In this document: positions 46,817 through 54,808 of the stretch, in pieces
Layout of the letters: every line of letters begins with the position of its first letter
Position numbering within the stretch: the first letter of the stretch is position 1
Assembly: GCF_004342605.1 (NCBI RefSeq)
Contig: NZ_SLZL01000006.1
Coordinates: 186,001 to 250,000 of the forward strand
Length of the DNA: 64,000 nucleotides
DNA from: Caulobacter sp. BK020
GTDB taxonomy: Bacteria; Pseudomonadota; Alphaproteobacteria; Caulobacterales; Caulobacteraceae
Direction of reading: 5' to 3'
Notes under the pieces: generated by a model
The model's input: only the letters and a program-made list of their open reading frames with translations
What the model was told of the DNA's origin: nothing
The model's database searches: none
Program-made: the position numbers and the translations under genes

Positions 46817-47394
46817 CAACTCAGCCCGTGCATACCGTCGTCCTGCGCGACGTGACCGAATCCGACCGCAAGAGGCTACTGGACTGGCGCAACAGTCCCG
46901 ACGTGGCCGCCTTCATGTATTCCGACCACCGGATCGGCCAGGCCGAGCACGACCGCTGGTTCGACGGCATGGCCGGCGACCGCCGCCGGCGCTACTGGCT
47001 GATAGAGGTCGACGGCGAGCCCGTGGGCCTGGCCAACCTGGCCGACATCGACGCCCGAAACCGCCGCTGCGCCTGGGCCTACTACCTGGCCAGCCCGTCC
47101 GTGCGCGGCCTGGGCGTCGGCTCCTACATCGAGTTCTGGGTCATCGAATACGTGTTCCGCATCCTGGGCTTCGACAAGCTGTGGTGCGAGGTGCTGCTGT
47201 CCAACGAGAGCGTCTGGAAGCTGCACGAGCGCTATGGGTTCCAGCGCGAGGCCCTGTTCCGCCACCACGTGATCAAGGACGGGGCGCCCGCCGACGTGGT
47301 GGGGCTGGGCCTGCTGGCCCAGGACTGGCCGGCCCGGCGCGAGGAGATGGCCCAGCGCCTGCTGGCCAAGGGCTACGCCCTTCCCTTCGCCTGA
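46813..47394 (+). CDS. PseH-like acetyltransferase
   Basis: A 193-residue GNAT protein. LRDVTESDRKRLLDWRNSPDVAAFMYSDH is the PseH-type N-terminus, and PSVRGLGVGSYIEFWVIEYVF is the acetyl-CoA binding loop. PseH acetylates UDP-4-amino-4,6-dideoxy-N-acetylaltrosamine on the way to pseudaminic acid. It is the last gene of the FlmG-like operon. Caulobacter pseudaminate enzymes are known as Flm proteins. The name flmH is plausible but not proven here. Confidence 0.85.
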   Translation: MTTQPVHTVVLRDVTESDRKRLLDWRNSPDVAAFMYSDHRIGQAEHDRWFDGMAGDRRRRYWLIEVDGEPVGLANLADIDARNRRCAWAYYLASPSVRGLGVGSYIEFWVIEYVFRILGFDKLWCEVLLSNESVWKLHERYGFQREALFRHHVIKDGAPADVVGLGLLAQDWPARREEMAQRLLAKGYALPFA

Positions 47395-47485
47395 CGGGCC
47401 GACGGAACAATCGCCGCGGACGACGGGTTGAATCGGCGACCGCGAGGGCGCGCCGCCCTCGCTCCTCGACTTCAGGGAGCCCGCC

Positions 47486-47884
47486 ATGCCCGCCGACATC
47501 GACTATGACGACCAGGACGGCGCCGAGGCCCTGGACGAAACCAACCTGACCGACGATGGCGAGGACATCGCCAATTTCGACGAACTGGACGACGTCTACG
47601 ACGTGACCCAGGCCGAGGGCGACGCGGACGAGGACGACGAGGACGACGAGGACGTCGACGACCTGCTCGACGATGAGGATCTCGAGGACATCGACGACGA
47701 CCTCGAGGGCGAACGCGACGACGAGGGCCTGGACATCGAGCGCGAACCGCTGGACGCCATCGCCGGCGACGACGAGGATCCGGAGGATCTGGTGTCGGAC
47801 GACGACGACAGCGCCGCGGACTTCGAGTCCACCGAACTGGCGGAGGACGACATCGAGTCCCTCGGCTACGCGAAGGAAAGCTGA
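47486..47884 (+). CDS. Extremely acidic protein of unknown function
   Basis: A 132-residue protein in which 66 residues are Asp or Glu. It starts MPADIDYDDQDGAEALDETN and ends DDIESLGYAKES. There is no domain, membrane segment or cysteine. TTCAGGGAGCCCGCC precedes the ATG. Such proteins may be nucleic-acid mimics, metal or basic-protein chaperones, or intrinsically disordered linkers. The function is unknown. The next gene is another small charged protein on the same strand. Confidence 0.75.
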   Translation: MPADIDYDDQDGAEALDETNLTDDGEDIANFDELDDVYDVTQAEGDADEDDEDDEDVDDLLDDEDLEDIDDDLEGERDDEGLDIEREPLDAIAGDDEDPEDLVSDDDDSAADFESTELAEDDIESLGYAKES

Positions 47885-47961
47885 GATCTTCAAGACCGGG
47901 CGATCCTCGGCGCCGCTGGATCCACCAGACGCCGGTCTCGCCAGGCGACAGGAGAGCGACC

Positions 47962-48129
47962 ATGCCGCACGCGACGCCAGATCCCCGCACCGACGACTCG
48001 TCCGAACACCTCGACGATCAGCTTGAAGAGGGGCTGGAGGACAGCTTCCCGGCCAGCGATCCGCCATCGGTCGCCCGCCGCCACCGCAGGCCGGCGTCCG
48101 AGCCGCCGGAGCCGAGCGAGGAGGATTGA
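47962..48129 (+). CDS. Small conserved-looking SFPASDPPS protein
   Basis: A 55-residue protein: MPHATPDPRTDDSSEHLDDQ, then a central EEGLEDSFPASDPPSVARR and a charged tail. The SFPASDPPS motif recurs in short proteins of many alphaproteobacteria. The ATG has ACAGGAGAGCGACC upstream. It lies 77 bases after the acidic protein gene and 100 bases before the MoxR ATPase. No function is known to me. Confidence 0.75.
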   Translation: MPHATPDPRTDDSSEHLDDQLEEGLEDSFPASDPPSVARRHRRPASEPPEPSEED

Positions 48130-48229
48130 CCACAAGCCGGCTTGATCCGGCCGACCGTTGGTCTGTAGGTTAGCCCCTGATTTGAACAACTGTTCGAGGC
48201 GCTCGCCGGAGTCGCCGTCAGGAAACCGC

Positions 48230-49099
48230 ATGAGCTCGCGCTTCGAAGGCACCGCCGATTACGTCGCAACCGAAGACCTGAAGGTGGCCGTCAACGCCGC
48301 CGTCGCCCTGGAACGCCCCCTGCTGATCAAGGGCGAACCTGGCACCGGCAAGACGGTCCTGGCCTACGAGGTGGCCAAGGCGATGAACGCGCCGCTGCTG
48401 ACCTGGCACATCAAGTCCACCACCAAGGCCCAGCAGGGCCTCTACGAGTACGACGCCGTGACGCGGCTGCGCGACAGCCAGCTGGGCGACGAGCGGGTCA
48501 AGGATGTTCGCAACTACATAAAAAAGGGCAAGCTTTGGGAGGCCTTCGAGGCCCCGAGCCGGCCCGTCCTGCTGATCGACGAGATCGACAAGGCCGACAT
48601 CGAGTTTCCCAACGACCTGCTGCAGGAACTGGATCGCAACGAGTTCTACGTCTACGAGACCAACGAGACGATCGCCGCCAAGGTCCGGCCGATCATCATC
48701 ATCACCTCGAACAACGAGAAGGAACTGCCGGACGCCTTCCTGCGCCGCTGCTTCTTTCACTACATCCGCTTCCCCGAGGAGGCGACGATGCAGGCCATCG
48801 TCGACGTGCACTTCCCGGGCATCAAGCAGAAGCTGGTCGCCGAGGCCCTGCGGATCTTCTACGACATGCGCAAGGTCCCGGGCCTGAAGAAGAAGCCGTC
48901 GACCTCGGAGCTGCTGGACTGGCTGAAGCTGCTGCTGGTCGAGGACATCGACGAGGCCGTCCTGCGCGAGAAGGACCCGACCAAGCTGATCCCGCCGCTG
49001 CACGGCGCCCTGCTGAAAAACGAGCAGGACGTCCACCTGTTCGAGCGCTTGGCCTTCCTGGCCCGTCGCGAGGGTTCTGGGCTCCGGCCGGGGCAGTAG
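48230..49099 (+). CDS. MoxR-family AAA+ ATPase
   Basis: A 289-residue AAA+ ATPase with Walker A in KGEPGTGKTVLAYE, Walker B VLLIDEIDKAD, sensor 1 ITSNNEKELPDAFLRR, and an extended C-terminus (LEDIDEAVL region). This subgroup is often followed by a von Willebrand protein (CoxE type) that it helps to mature metalloenzymes or complexes; here none follows. CAGGAAACC precedes the ATG. Confidence 0.92.
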   Translation: MSSRFEGTADYVATEDLKVAVNAAVALERPLLIKGEPGTGKTVLAYEVAKAMNAPLLTWHIKSTTKAQQGLYEYDAVTRLRDSQLGDERVKDVRNYIKKGKLWEAFEAPSRPVLLIDEIDKADIEFPNDLLQELDRNEFYVYETNETIAAKVRPIIIITSNNEKELPDAFLRRCFFHYIRFPEEATMQAIVDVHFPGIKQKLVAEALRIFYDMRKVPGLKKKPSTSELLDWLKLLLVEDIDEAVLREKDPTKLIPPLHGALLKNEQDVHLFERLAFLARREGSGLRPGQ

Positions 49100-49175
49100 A
49101 CGCTCGCCGAAAGATTGTATCTGGACGTACGCTCTTGGCTCGGCCAACCTTGAGTCAGGTTGGGAAGCGCGCGAT

Positions 49176-50333
49176 ATGAGATCCTGGGCTTGGACAACGC
49201 TTGGCCTGGCCATGGCGACGACTCCGGCCGCGGCGCGCGAGGCCTGCCCGCCGCGACCGCCCGTGCAGGCGATCGTCCTGCCCTCGACCAACATGCAGAG
49301 CGACCTGGTCACCCTGATCTCCCTCGGTCCGGCGATCGCCGATAAGGCGCTCCAGCGCAAGGCCTTGCTGAAGGCCAAGCCCAAGTGCGACGAGGCCGGG
49401 CTCAAGGCAGGCGGTGCGACCTACGCGCTGTTCGAGACCACGGCCACCTCGCCGGTCCTGATGGCGCGAACCGCCAGTCCCGACGCGCCGATCTTCTTCG
49501 TCGCCCCGTTCGCCGACATGACCGCCGCGGTCATGGCCGAACTCGAGAAACGTCCGGCCCCTTCCGCCAAGGCCAGCTACGTGCTGGGGATCTCGACCAA
49601 GACGGGCGCCTCGGCGTTGCGCCTGTATCCATCCGTTCCCGACGGCCAGGCCTTCAAGGCCGATGTCGCCGCGGCGCTGCAGGGCCGGCTGCCGCCGCTG
49701 GTCAGCCGCGACGAGCGGACCAAAAGGATCCAGGTCAACGTCCAGGCCGACGCCTACGAAGGCCCCAAGTCCACGCCCGGCGCGACGCCCCTGCCCGGCT
49801 CCCGGCCGGGCCTGCCGGCCGTCAGCGCCACGCCGCAGAACCAGAGCTTCCGCGAGCAGCCGGACGGCGCGGCCCTGCACCAGGCCTCGGGCTTCACCTG
49901 CCCCGTCGCGATCGACGGCTTCAAGCGCGACCGCCTGACCGTCTACGACGCCGCCCAGGGCGGCCGCGACGTCAGCTGCGGCTACGCGGCGTCCCCCGCG
50001 ACCGCGACGGCGACCCTCTACCTGACGAAACTGCCCGCCCAGTACACCCTGACCCGCGTGTTCGACATCTATGTCGAGCAGGCCAAGGCCCACACGCCCC
50101 CGGTGGGCGAGGCGGTCGATCCCTATCCCGCCTCCGAAGGCGGCCCGCGTCGCCAGGGCCGGTTCTGGCGCGACAAGGAGGGCCGCAACGAAGGCCTGTG
50201 GCTGATGCAGATCGGCCCCTGGTTCGCCAAGCTCCGCGTGACCTATTCCGACGCCGACGTCGCGACGGTCCGCCGCCTGGCCGCCGACCTGCTGGGCGCC
50301 ATCGACGCCCAGGTGAAGCCGCCGACCGTATGA
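49176..50333 (+). CDS. Exported protein of unknown function
   Basis: A 385-residue protein with a signal peptide (to about residue 20, ending TPAAA). The mature part shows two regions separated by a Pro/Gly-rich linker (about 195-220): an N-terminal half with AIVLPSTNMQSDLVTLI, and a C-terminal half with GFTCPVAIDGFKRDRL, CGYAAS and VFDIYVEQA. The paired cysteines in the second half may form a disulfide. I recognise no family. No strong transcription link to the MoxR gene. Confidence 0.8.
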   Translation: MRSWAWTTLGLAMATTPAAAREACPPRPPVQAIVLPSTNMQSDLVTLISLGPAIADKALQRKALLKAKPKCDEAGLKAGGATYALFETTATSPVLMARTASPDAPIFFVAPFADMTAAVMAELEKRPAPSAKASYVLGISTKTGASALRLYPSVPDGQAFKADVAAALQGRLPPLVSRDERTKRIQVNVQADAYEGPKSTPGATPLPGSRPGLPAVSATPQNQSFREQPDGAALHQASGFTCPVAIDGFKRDRLTVYDAAQGGRDVSCGYAASPATATATLYLTKLPAQYTLTRVFDIYVEQAKAHTPPVGEAVDPYPASEGGPRRQGRFWRDKEGRNEGLWLMQIGPWFAKLRVTYSDADVATVRRLAADLLGAIDAQVKPPTV

Positions 50334-50406
50334 GGCCCTTACCGCGATTTCATTGGATTTCCGCGCGCCGCCAGCCCAGTTTCGCGCCGAACGGGAGATT
50401 CCTCTG

Positions 50407-51240
50407 ATGCGACACCTGCTGCTGCTGGCCGCCACGAGCCTGATCGCCCTGACCGCCTGCTCACCCAAGGTCGAGGTCGCCCACAAGGACCGCAAGCCGC
50501 ACGGCAAGCACGAGCCGCTGCGGGCGATCACCAGGCTGGACTGCCCCGACCGGCAGGGCGAGCTGACCCGGGTTAGCGCCGCCGCCGACGGCCAGGCCTG
50601 CGTCTATGCCGGCCAGAACGCCGAGGTGACCCTCAAGCTGGTGGCCTTGAACGGCGGCGACGCCGAGGCGGCCCTGGCGCCGATCGAGACCGAGCTGAAG
50701 GCCCTGATGCCGGCCGTCAAGTCGCCGCCGCCCTCGCCTCCCACCAGCGGCAAGCCCCGCGGCGACAGCGCCAAGATCAGCCTGCCCGGCATCCGGATCG
50801 ACGCCCACGACAAGGGCGCCGACATCAAGATCGGCGGCCTGACCATCAACGCCAACGACGACACGGCCGAGGTCAAGGTCGCCAAGAACGTCACCGTCCG
50901 CGACGGCGGGACGACGCGGACGGTCAGCGAGCGCGCCAGCGGCGGCAACGCCAATGTCAGCGTCAAGTCCAGCGACGACGAAGAGGGCGACGTCGACATC
51001 CACGCCACCGACGAGGGCGCCCAGATCCGCCAGCGCCGGCGCGGCGACGGGGTGCGCGCCACCCTGATCCTGGCCAGCGACAAAGCCGCCAGCGGCTATC
51101 GGGTCGTCGGCTACGAGGCCCGCGGCCCCAAGGGCGGCCCGCTGGCCGTGGCCGTGGTCAAGGCCAAGGGCCGCGACGGCAGCGACCACGACATCTTCGA
51201 GGACATGAAGACCCTGGTCCGTCACAACGTCGGGGGGTGA
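50407..51240 (+). CDS. Predicted lipoprotein with repeat-like beta region
   Basis: A 277-residue protein: signal MRHLLLLAATSLIALTAC with lipobox LTAC (Cys-18). The next part is charged. Residues 120-215 form an alternating hydrophobic pattern rich in Asp and Lys (ISLPGIRIDAHDKGADIKIG, GLTINANDDTAEVKV) that fits a parallel beta-helix or similar stacked fold. The C-terminal part returns to a globular pattern. No function is assigned. GGGAGATTCC precedes the ATG. Confidence 0.8.
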   Translation: MRHLLLLAATSLIALTACSPKVEVAHKDRKPHGKHEPLRAITRLDCPDRQGELTRVSAAADGQACVYAGQNAEVTLKLVALNGGDAEAALAPIETELKALMPAVKSPPPSPPTSGKPRGDSAKISLPGIRIDAHDKGADIKIGGLTINANDDTAEVKVAKNVTVRDGGTTRTVSERASGGNANVSVKSSDDEEGDVDIHATDEGAQIRQRRRGDGVRATLILASDKAASGYRVVGYEARGPKGGPLAVAVVKAKGRDGSDHDIFEDMKTLVRHNVGG

Positions 51241-51285
51241 ACGCCCCGCCGATCGGGAAGATTCCCAGAAACCCCTCGCCTTCAA

Positions 51286-51422
51286 CTTCGTCATCCCGGG
51301 ACTCGTGCCCGGGACCCCTGGTTCAGCTCGCACGTGAAGCGCAAGCGGTTCGCCGGCGAACCGCCCCTCCCGCACCTGCGGCGGACAGAGGGGTTCCGGG
51401 CACAAGGGCCCGGAATGACGGC
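51286..51422. repeat. Long imperfect inverted repeat (intergenic)
   Basis: The left arm CGTCATCCCGGGACTCGTGC-CCGGGACCCCT (51290-51321 region) pairs with the right arm GGGGTTCCGGGCACAAGGGCCCGGAATGACG, about 65 bases later. The short GTCATCCCGGG/CCCGGAATGAC ends are a familiar intergenic palindrome type in alphaproteobacteria. It lies between convergent genes and may end both. Confidence 0.65.
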
Positions 51423-51461
51423 TGAAATGGGATTGGTGGTCGATCGAGGACAGACTCCCCC

Positions 51462-51833
51462 TCAAACCGGCGTCACCTCCATCACCTTGTAGGTCAGCGG
51501 CCGGCCCTCGTCGTCGGTGACGGTGACATATTCGCCCAGGGCGAAGCGGTGCTGGCCCAGGCGGTGCACCGGCTCGTCGTCCAGCTCGACATCCTCGTCA
51601 TAGTCGAAGAACCAGCGCTCGCCGCGGCGGTTCAGGCGACCGTCGGCGGCGTCCTCGTCGGGGGCGAAGCGGCGCACCACGCACTCGTCCTTGGCCTTGG
51701 CGTAGGCGTCCGCGTCCAGGTGGCCGTCCTCGGTCAGCGGCGCGGTCAGGGCGTAGCCGCGGTGGTCGTCGCCCCCCGCGAACTCGGTGCCGGGATTGCG
51801 GGCCAGACGCATGACGATGCGGGACAGGGACAT
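51462..51833 (-). CDS. Conserved-looking hypothetical protein in USP operon
   Basis: A 123-residue protein beginning MSLSRIVMRLARNPGTEFAG. It has a charged centre, FDYDEDVELDDEP, and a C-terminal half RFALGEYVTVTDDEGRPLTYKVMEV that looks like a small beta domain. The ATG at 51833 is fixed by a strong AAGGAGGACGTAAAA. It follows the universal stress gene after 34 bases on the same strand, so it may share its stress regulation. I do not recognise the family. Confidence 0.8.
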   Translation of the reverse strand: MSLSRIVMRLARNPGTEFAGGDDHRGYALTAPLTEDGHLDADAYAKAKDECVVRRFAPDEDAADGRLNRRGERWFFDYDEDVELDDEPVHRLGQHRFALGEYVTVTDDEGRPLTYKVMEVTPV

Positions 51834-51867
51834 TTTTACGTCCTCCTTCTTGTTGCTGAACAATGAC

Positions 51868-52683
51868 TTAGTGAGACAGAAACAGCGAAGGGCCGTCGCT
51901 GTTGAGCAGGCTGCGGGTGGTGCCGCCGAAGATGAACTCCTGCAGGCGCGGATGGCCGAAGGCGCCGGCCACCATGACCTCGGCGCCGACCTCCCGGGCC
52001 GCGCCCAGCAACAGGGCCGCGGCGTCGTTGCCCGAGCCGTCCAGCACCTTGGCCGTGGCCGCGACGCCGCGCGCCGCCAGGAACTCGACCAGGCGCTCCA
52101 GGGCGAAATTTCGCGACGAGGCGCCCGGCGCGCCGGCCACCACGACGGCGGCGGCCTTCTGCAGCAGCGGCAGGGCCGTGCGCATGGCGCGGCTGGCCTC
52201 CTTGCCGCCGTCCCAGGCCACCAGGACCGTGCCGCCGACCTTCAGGCCCGGCCGCGCCACCAGCACCGGACGCTGCTCGTCGGCGATCATCTGCTGGAAC
52301 GACTCGGCCAGCGGCCCCTTGCCGCGGGCCGCGGCGCTGTCGAAGACGATCACGTCCGACAGGCGGCCCTCCATGGCCAGGCCGGCCCAGACCGGCGACT
52401 CCAGGCTGATCGCCCGGCTGCGGGCGTAGCCCAGCTCGGCCACCAGCCGGTCGACGGCGCGGTGGCCCTCGACGGCGGCTTCCTTCAGGCTCTCCAGGGC
52501 CGTGACCTGCACCCCGCCCATGAAGCCCTCGCCCATCCACGGCATCAGGTCGGCCATGTCGGCCGGGGCGTGGACGCAGGCCAGCTCGGCGTCGAACCCC
52601 TCGGCCAGCACCCGGGCCGACTCCAGAAGGCCCCGGTCGGCGGCGGCGCCGGCCAGCGGCGCCATGATTCTCGCCCAGCTCAT
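51868..52683 (-). CDS. Universal stress protein (two-domain)
   Basis: A 271-residue protein with two USP domains. The first begins MSWARIMAPLAGAAADRGLLESA. The second (about 145-271) has TVLVAWDGGKEASRAMRTAL and the ATP-loop-like GAFGHPRLQEFIFGGTTR. Two-domain USPs respond to starvation and respiratory stress. The ATG at 52683 has AGGAGATCGATC upstream; longer upstream frames are antisense to the HD gene. Divergent from the HD-domain gene across 153 bases. Confidence 0.92.
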   Translation of the reverse strand: MSWARIMAPLAGAAADRGLLESARVLAEGFDAELACVHAPADMADLMPWMGEGFMGGVQVTALESLKEAAVEGHRAVDRLVAELGYARSRAISLESPVWAGLAMEGRLSDVIVFDSAAARGKGPLAESFQQMIADEQRPVLVARPGLKVGGTVLVAWDGGKEASRAMRTALPLLQKAAAVVVAGAPGASSRNFALERLVEFLAARGVAATAKVLDGSGNDAAALLLGAAREVGAEVMVAGAFGHPRLQEFIFGGTTRSLLNSDGPSLFLSH

Positions 52684-52836
52684 GATCGATCTCCTGGTCC
52701 AGGCATTTCCAAACGGCGAGGGTGTCGCCTCAGGCGCATTTCCACAGCCAAAGGCCGGCCCCTCATTGATCTTTGTCAATCGATGGGCCAGTCCAGACAG
52801 GGTCAGGCCTGCACCTTCACCGTAAGGAACGATTTC

Positions 52837-53478
52837 GTGGCCAAAGGGCTGCATAAAACTCCGCCCCGGGCGTGGCAGCGCATGCTGTCGGGACGCAGGC
52901 TCGACCTGCTGGACCCCTCGCCGATGGACATCGAGATCGAGGACATCGCCCACGGCCTGGCCCGGGTGGCGCGCTGGAACGGCCAGACCACCGGCGAGCA
53001 CGGCTTCTCGGTGGCCCAGCACAGCGTGGTGGTCGAGGAGATCGCCGCCCACATCAAGCCCGACCTTGAGCCGAAATGGCGGCTGGCCGCCCTGCTGCAC
53101 GACGCCAGCGAATATGTGATCGGCGACATGATCAGCCCGTTCAAGGCGGCCTTGGGCGTCAGCTACAAGGACTTCGAGGCCCGGCTGGAGGACGCCATCC
53201 ACATCCGCTTCGGCCTGCCGCCGAAGACCCCGCCGGCGGTCAAGAAACTGATCAAGCAGGCCGACCGGGCCTGCGCCTTCTTCGAGGCCACCCAACTGGC
53301 CGGGTTCGAGCACGCGGAGTCCCTGGCCATCTTCGGCCCGCCGCCGGCCGGCTACGACCTGAAGATCCTGCCCCTGCCGCCGTTCGAGGCCCAGGCCCGC
53401 TACGTGCAGCGCTTTCACGTGCTGTCCCGCGCCGCCGGCTTCGAGTCGGCGCCCGGTGCGGCGTTCGAGACCGAATGA
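52837..53478 (+). CDS. HD-domain phosphohydrolase (YfbR-like)
   Basis: A 213-residue HD enzyme. The metal ligands are in EHGFSVAQHSVVV (His), LLHDASEYVIGD (His-Asp) and ADRACAFFE. The family (5'-nucleotidase YfbR and relatives) hydrolyses nucleotide monophosphates. The GTG start has AAGGAACGATTTC upstream. Its last codons overlap the NrtR-like gene by four bases, which hints at a role in NAD or nucleotide turnover. Confidence 0.9.
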   Translation: MAKGLHKTPPRAWQRMLSGRRLDLLDPSPMDIEIEDIAHGLARVARWNGQTTGEHGFSVAQHSVVVEEIAAHIKPDLEPKWRLAALLHDASEYVIGDMISPFKAALGVSYKDFEARLEDAIHIRFGLPPKTPPAVKKLIKQADRACAFFEATQLAGFEHAESLAIFGPPPAGYDLKILPLPPFEAQARYVQRFHVLSRAAGFESAPGAAFETE

Positions 53479-54467
53479 GCGCCCCTCGCTCGACATCGGT
53501 CGTCATCGGCCTGTCGGCGGTGGTGGTGGCCATTCGCGACGGCGAGGCCGTGGTGCTGACGGTCCGGCCGCACGACGCCGTCACCGACGTGGCCAGTCCC
53601 CTGCCCGGCCTGCCGTTCGGCCCGTTCGACCCGGCCGGCCACCGCACCTTCGAGCTGGGCCTGCGGGCCTTCGTCACCCAGCAGACGCGCTTCCAGCTGG
53701 GCTATGTGGAGCAGCTCTACACGTTCGGCGACGAGGGCCGCGACGCGCCGCGCGCCGAGATGGGGGCCGGGGCGGCCCGGATCGTCTCGGTCGGCTATCT
53801 GGGCCTGACGCCCACGGCGGTCGAGACCCAGGCGCCCGACACCGCCTGGGCCCCCTGGTCCGCCTTCTTCCCCTGGGAGGACTGGCGCCACGGCCGTCCC
53901 GCCCTGCTGGACGAGGCCATCGCCCCCGCCCTGCGCCGATGGGCCGGCGACGACCCCGGCAAGGCCTCACGGGCCCGCCTGGCCTTCGCCCTGGACGGCG
54001 CGCCGTGGAACGAGGAACGGGTGCTGGAACGCTACGAGCTGCTCTACGAGGCCGGCCTGGCCCCCGAGGCGGCCCGTGACCGCGCCAGGGCCGAGGGCCA
54101 TGACCCGGCCGAGCCCGCCGCCCTGTCGGCGGCGTTGGGCGAGCCGATGATCTCGGATCACCGCCGCATCCTGGCCACCGGCCTGTCTCGCCTGCGCGGC
54201 AAGATCAAGTACCGCCCCGTGGTGTTCGAGCTGATGCCGGCCGAGTTCACCCTGTCGGCTCTGCAGCGCACGGTCGAGGCCATCGCCGGCGTGCCGCTGC
54301 ACAAGCAGAACTTCCGCCGCGTGGTCGAGCGCGAGGATCTGGTCCAGGGCCTGGGCCGCCAGGACGCCGACACCGGCGGCCGCCCGGCCGAGCTGTTCCG
54401 CTTCCGCCGCGAGATCCTGGCCGCGCGTCCGGCCACGGGGCTCTCCCTGCCGCTGCTGCGGGATTAG
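53475..54467 (+). CDS. NrtR-like Nudix transcriptional regulator
   Basis: A 330-residue protein: an N-terminal Nudix-like domain (about 1-190, with AVVVAIRDGEAVVLTVR and an incomplete catalytic box) and a C-terminal winged helix (about 240-315) with KYRPVVFELMPAEFTLSALQ and HKQNFRRVVERE. This arrangement is that of NrtR, a repressor of NAD biosynthesis genes that senses ADP-ribose. The usual NAD genes are not here. It starts inside the HD gene's stop (ATGA). No operator was found. Confidence 0.82.
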   Translation: MSAPRSTSVVIGLSAVVVAIRDGEAVVLTVRPHDAVTDVASPLPGLPFGPFDPAGHRTFELGLRAFVTQQTRFQLGYVEQLYTFGDEGRDAPRAEMGAGAARIVSVGYLGLTPTAVETQAPDTAWAPWSAFFPWEDWRHGRPALLDEAIAPALRRWAGDDPGKASRARLAFALDGAPWNEERVLERYELLYEAGLAPEAARDRARAEGHDPAEPAALSAALGEPMISDHRRILATGLSRLRGKIKYRPVVFELMPAEFTLSALQRTVEAIAGVPLHKQNFRRVVEREDLVQGLGRQDADTGGRPAELFRFRREILAARPATGLSLPLLRD

Positions 54468-54506
54468 CTTGCGCCGCCGCGCGTCGCGGCCAGGCTGCAC
54501 CTCGGG

Positions 54507-54617
54507 ATGGTGAGACTTCGCAAGACGCAACTGGCGGCTGGGGCCAGCGTGGCCGCGGCCCTGGCGGCGCCGGGCTTCGGCCTGGCCGTTCATATGGGGT
54601 GCGACACCCAGGTCTAA
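54507..54617 (+). CDS. Possible 36-residue hydrophobic peptide
   Basis: The frame starts MVRLRKTQLAAGASVAAALA and ends HMGCDTQV. It has a short basic start and hydrophobic core, as in small membrane peptides. No strong ribosome binding site is seen. It is convergent with the small basic ORF on the other strand and overlaps it by four bases. Doubtful. Confidence 0.25.
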   Translation: MVRLRKTQLAAGASVAAALAAPGFGLAVHMGCDTQV

Positions 54618-54808
54618 TCCCCGTCCGAAGGCGTCCTGTCCCGCGCTTCCCGTATTGCGGCGGCCAACTTGAGCCGACGGCGGATATCGCGCCGAAGACA
54701 GTCCATGCGCGCGGGCGTGCGGCCGCTGTCGTCGTCCATCGGGTCGGTGGTGTCGGGGGCGGGCGATCGGGCGGCCCGGAGACGGGCGCGAGTCCTGGAT
54801 CGAGGCAT
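54614..54808 (-). CDS. Possible small basic protein
   Basis: A 64-residue frame beginning MPRSRTRARLRAARSPAPDT, with DCLRRDIRRRLKLAAAIREA near the end. GTGAGGAGACCCC precedes the ATG, a good ribosome binding site, which is the main support. It stands alone between the NrtR-like gene and a long gap. Composition is basic; no family is recognised. Confidence 0.42.
   Translation of the reverse strand: MPRSRTRARLRAARSPAPDTTDPMDDDSGRTPARMDCLRRDIRRRLKLAAAIREARDRTPSDGD

Noticed and set aside
44201-46819. Long minus-strand open frame (about 870 codons) antisense to the FlmG-like operon
   Set aside because: It is a shadow of GC-rich codons on the other strand, has no start signal and crosses three well-supported genes.
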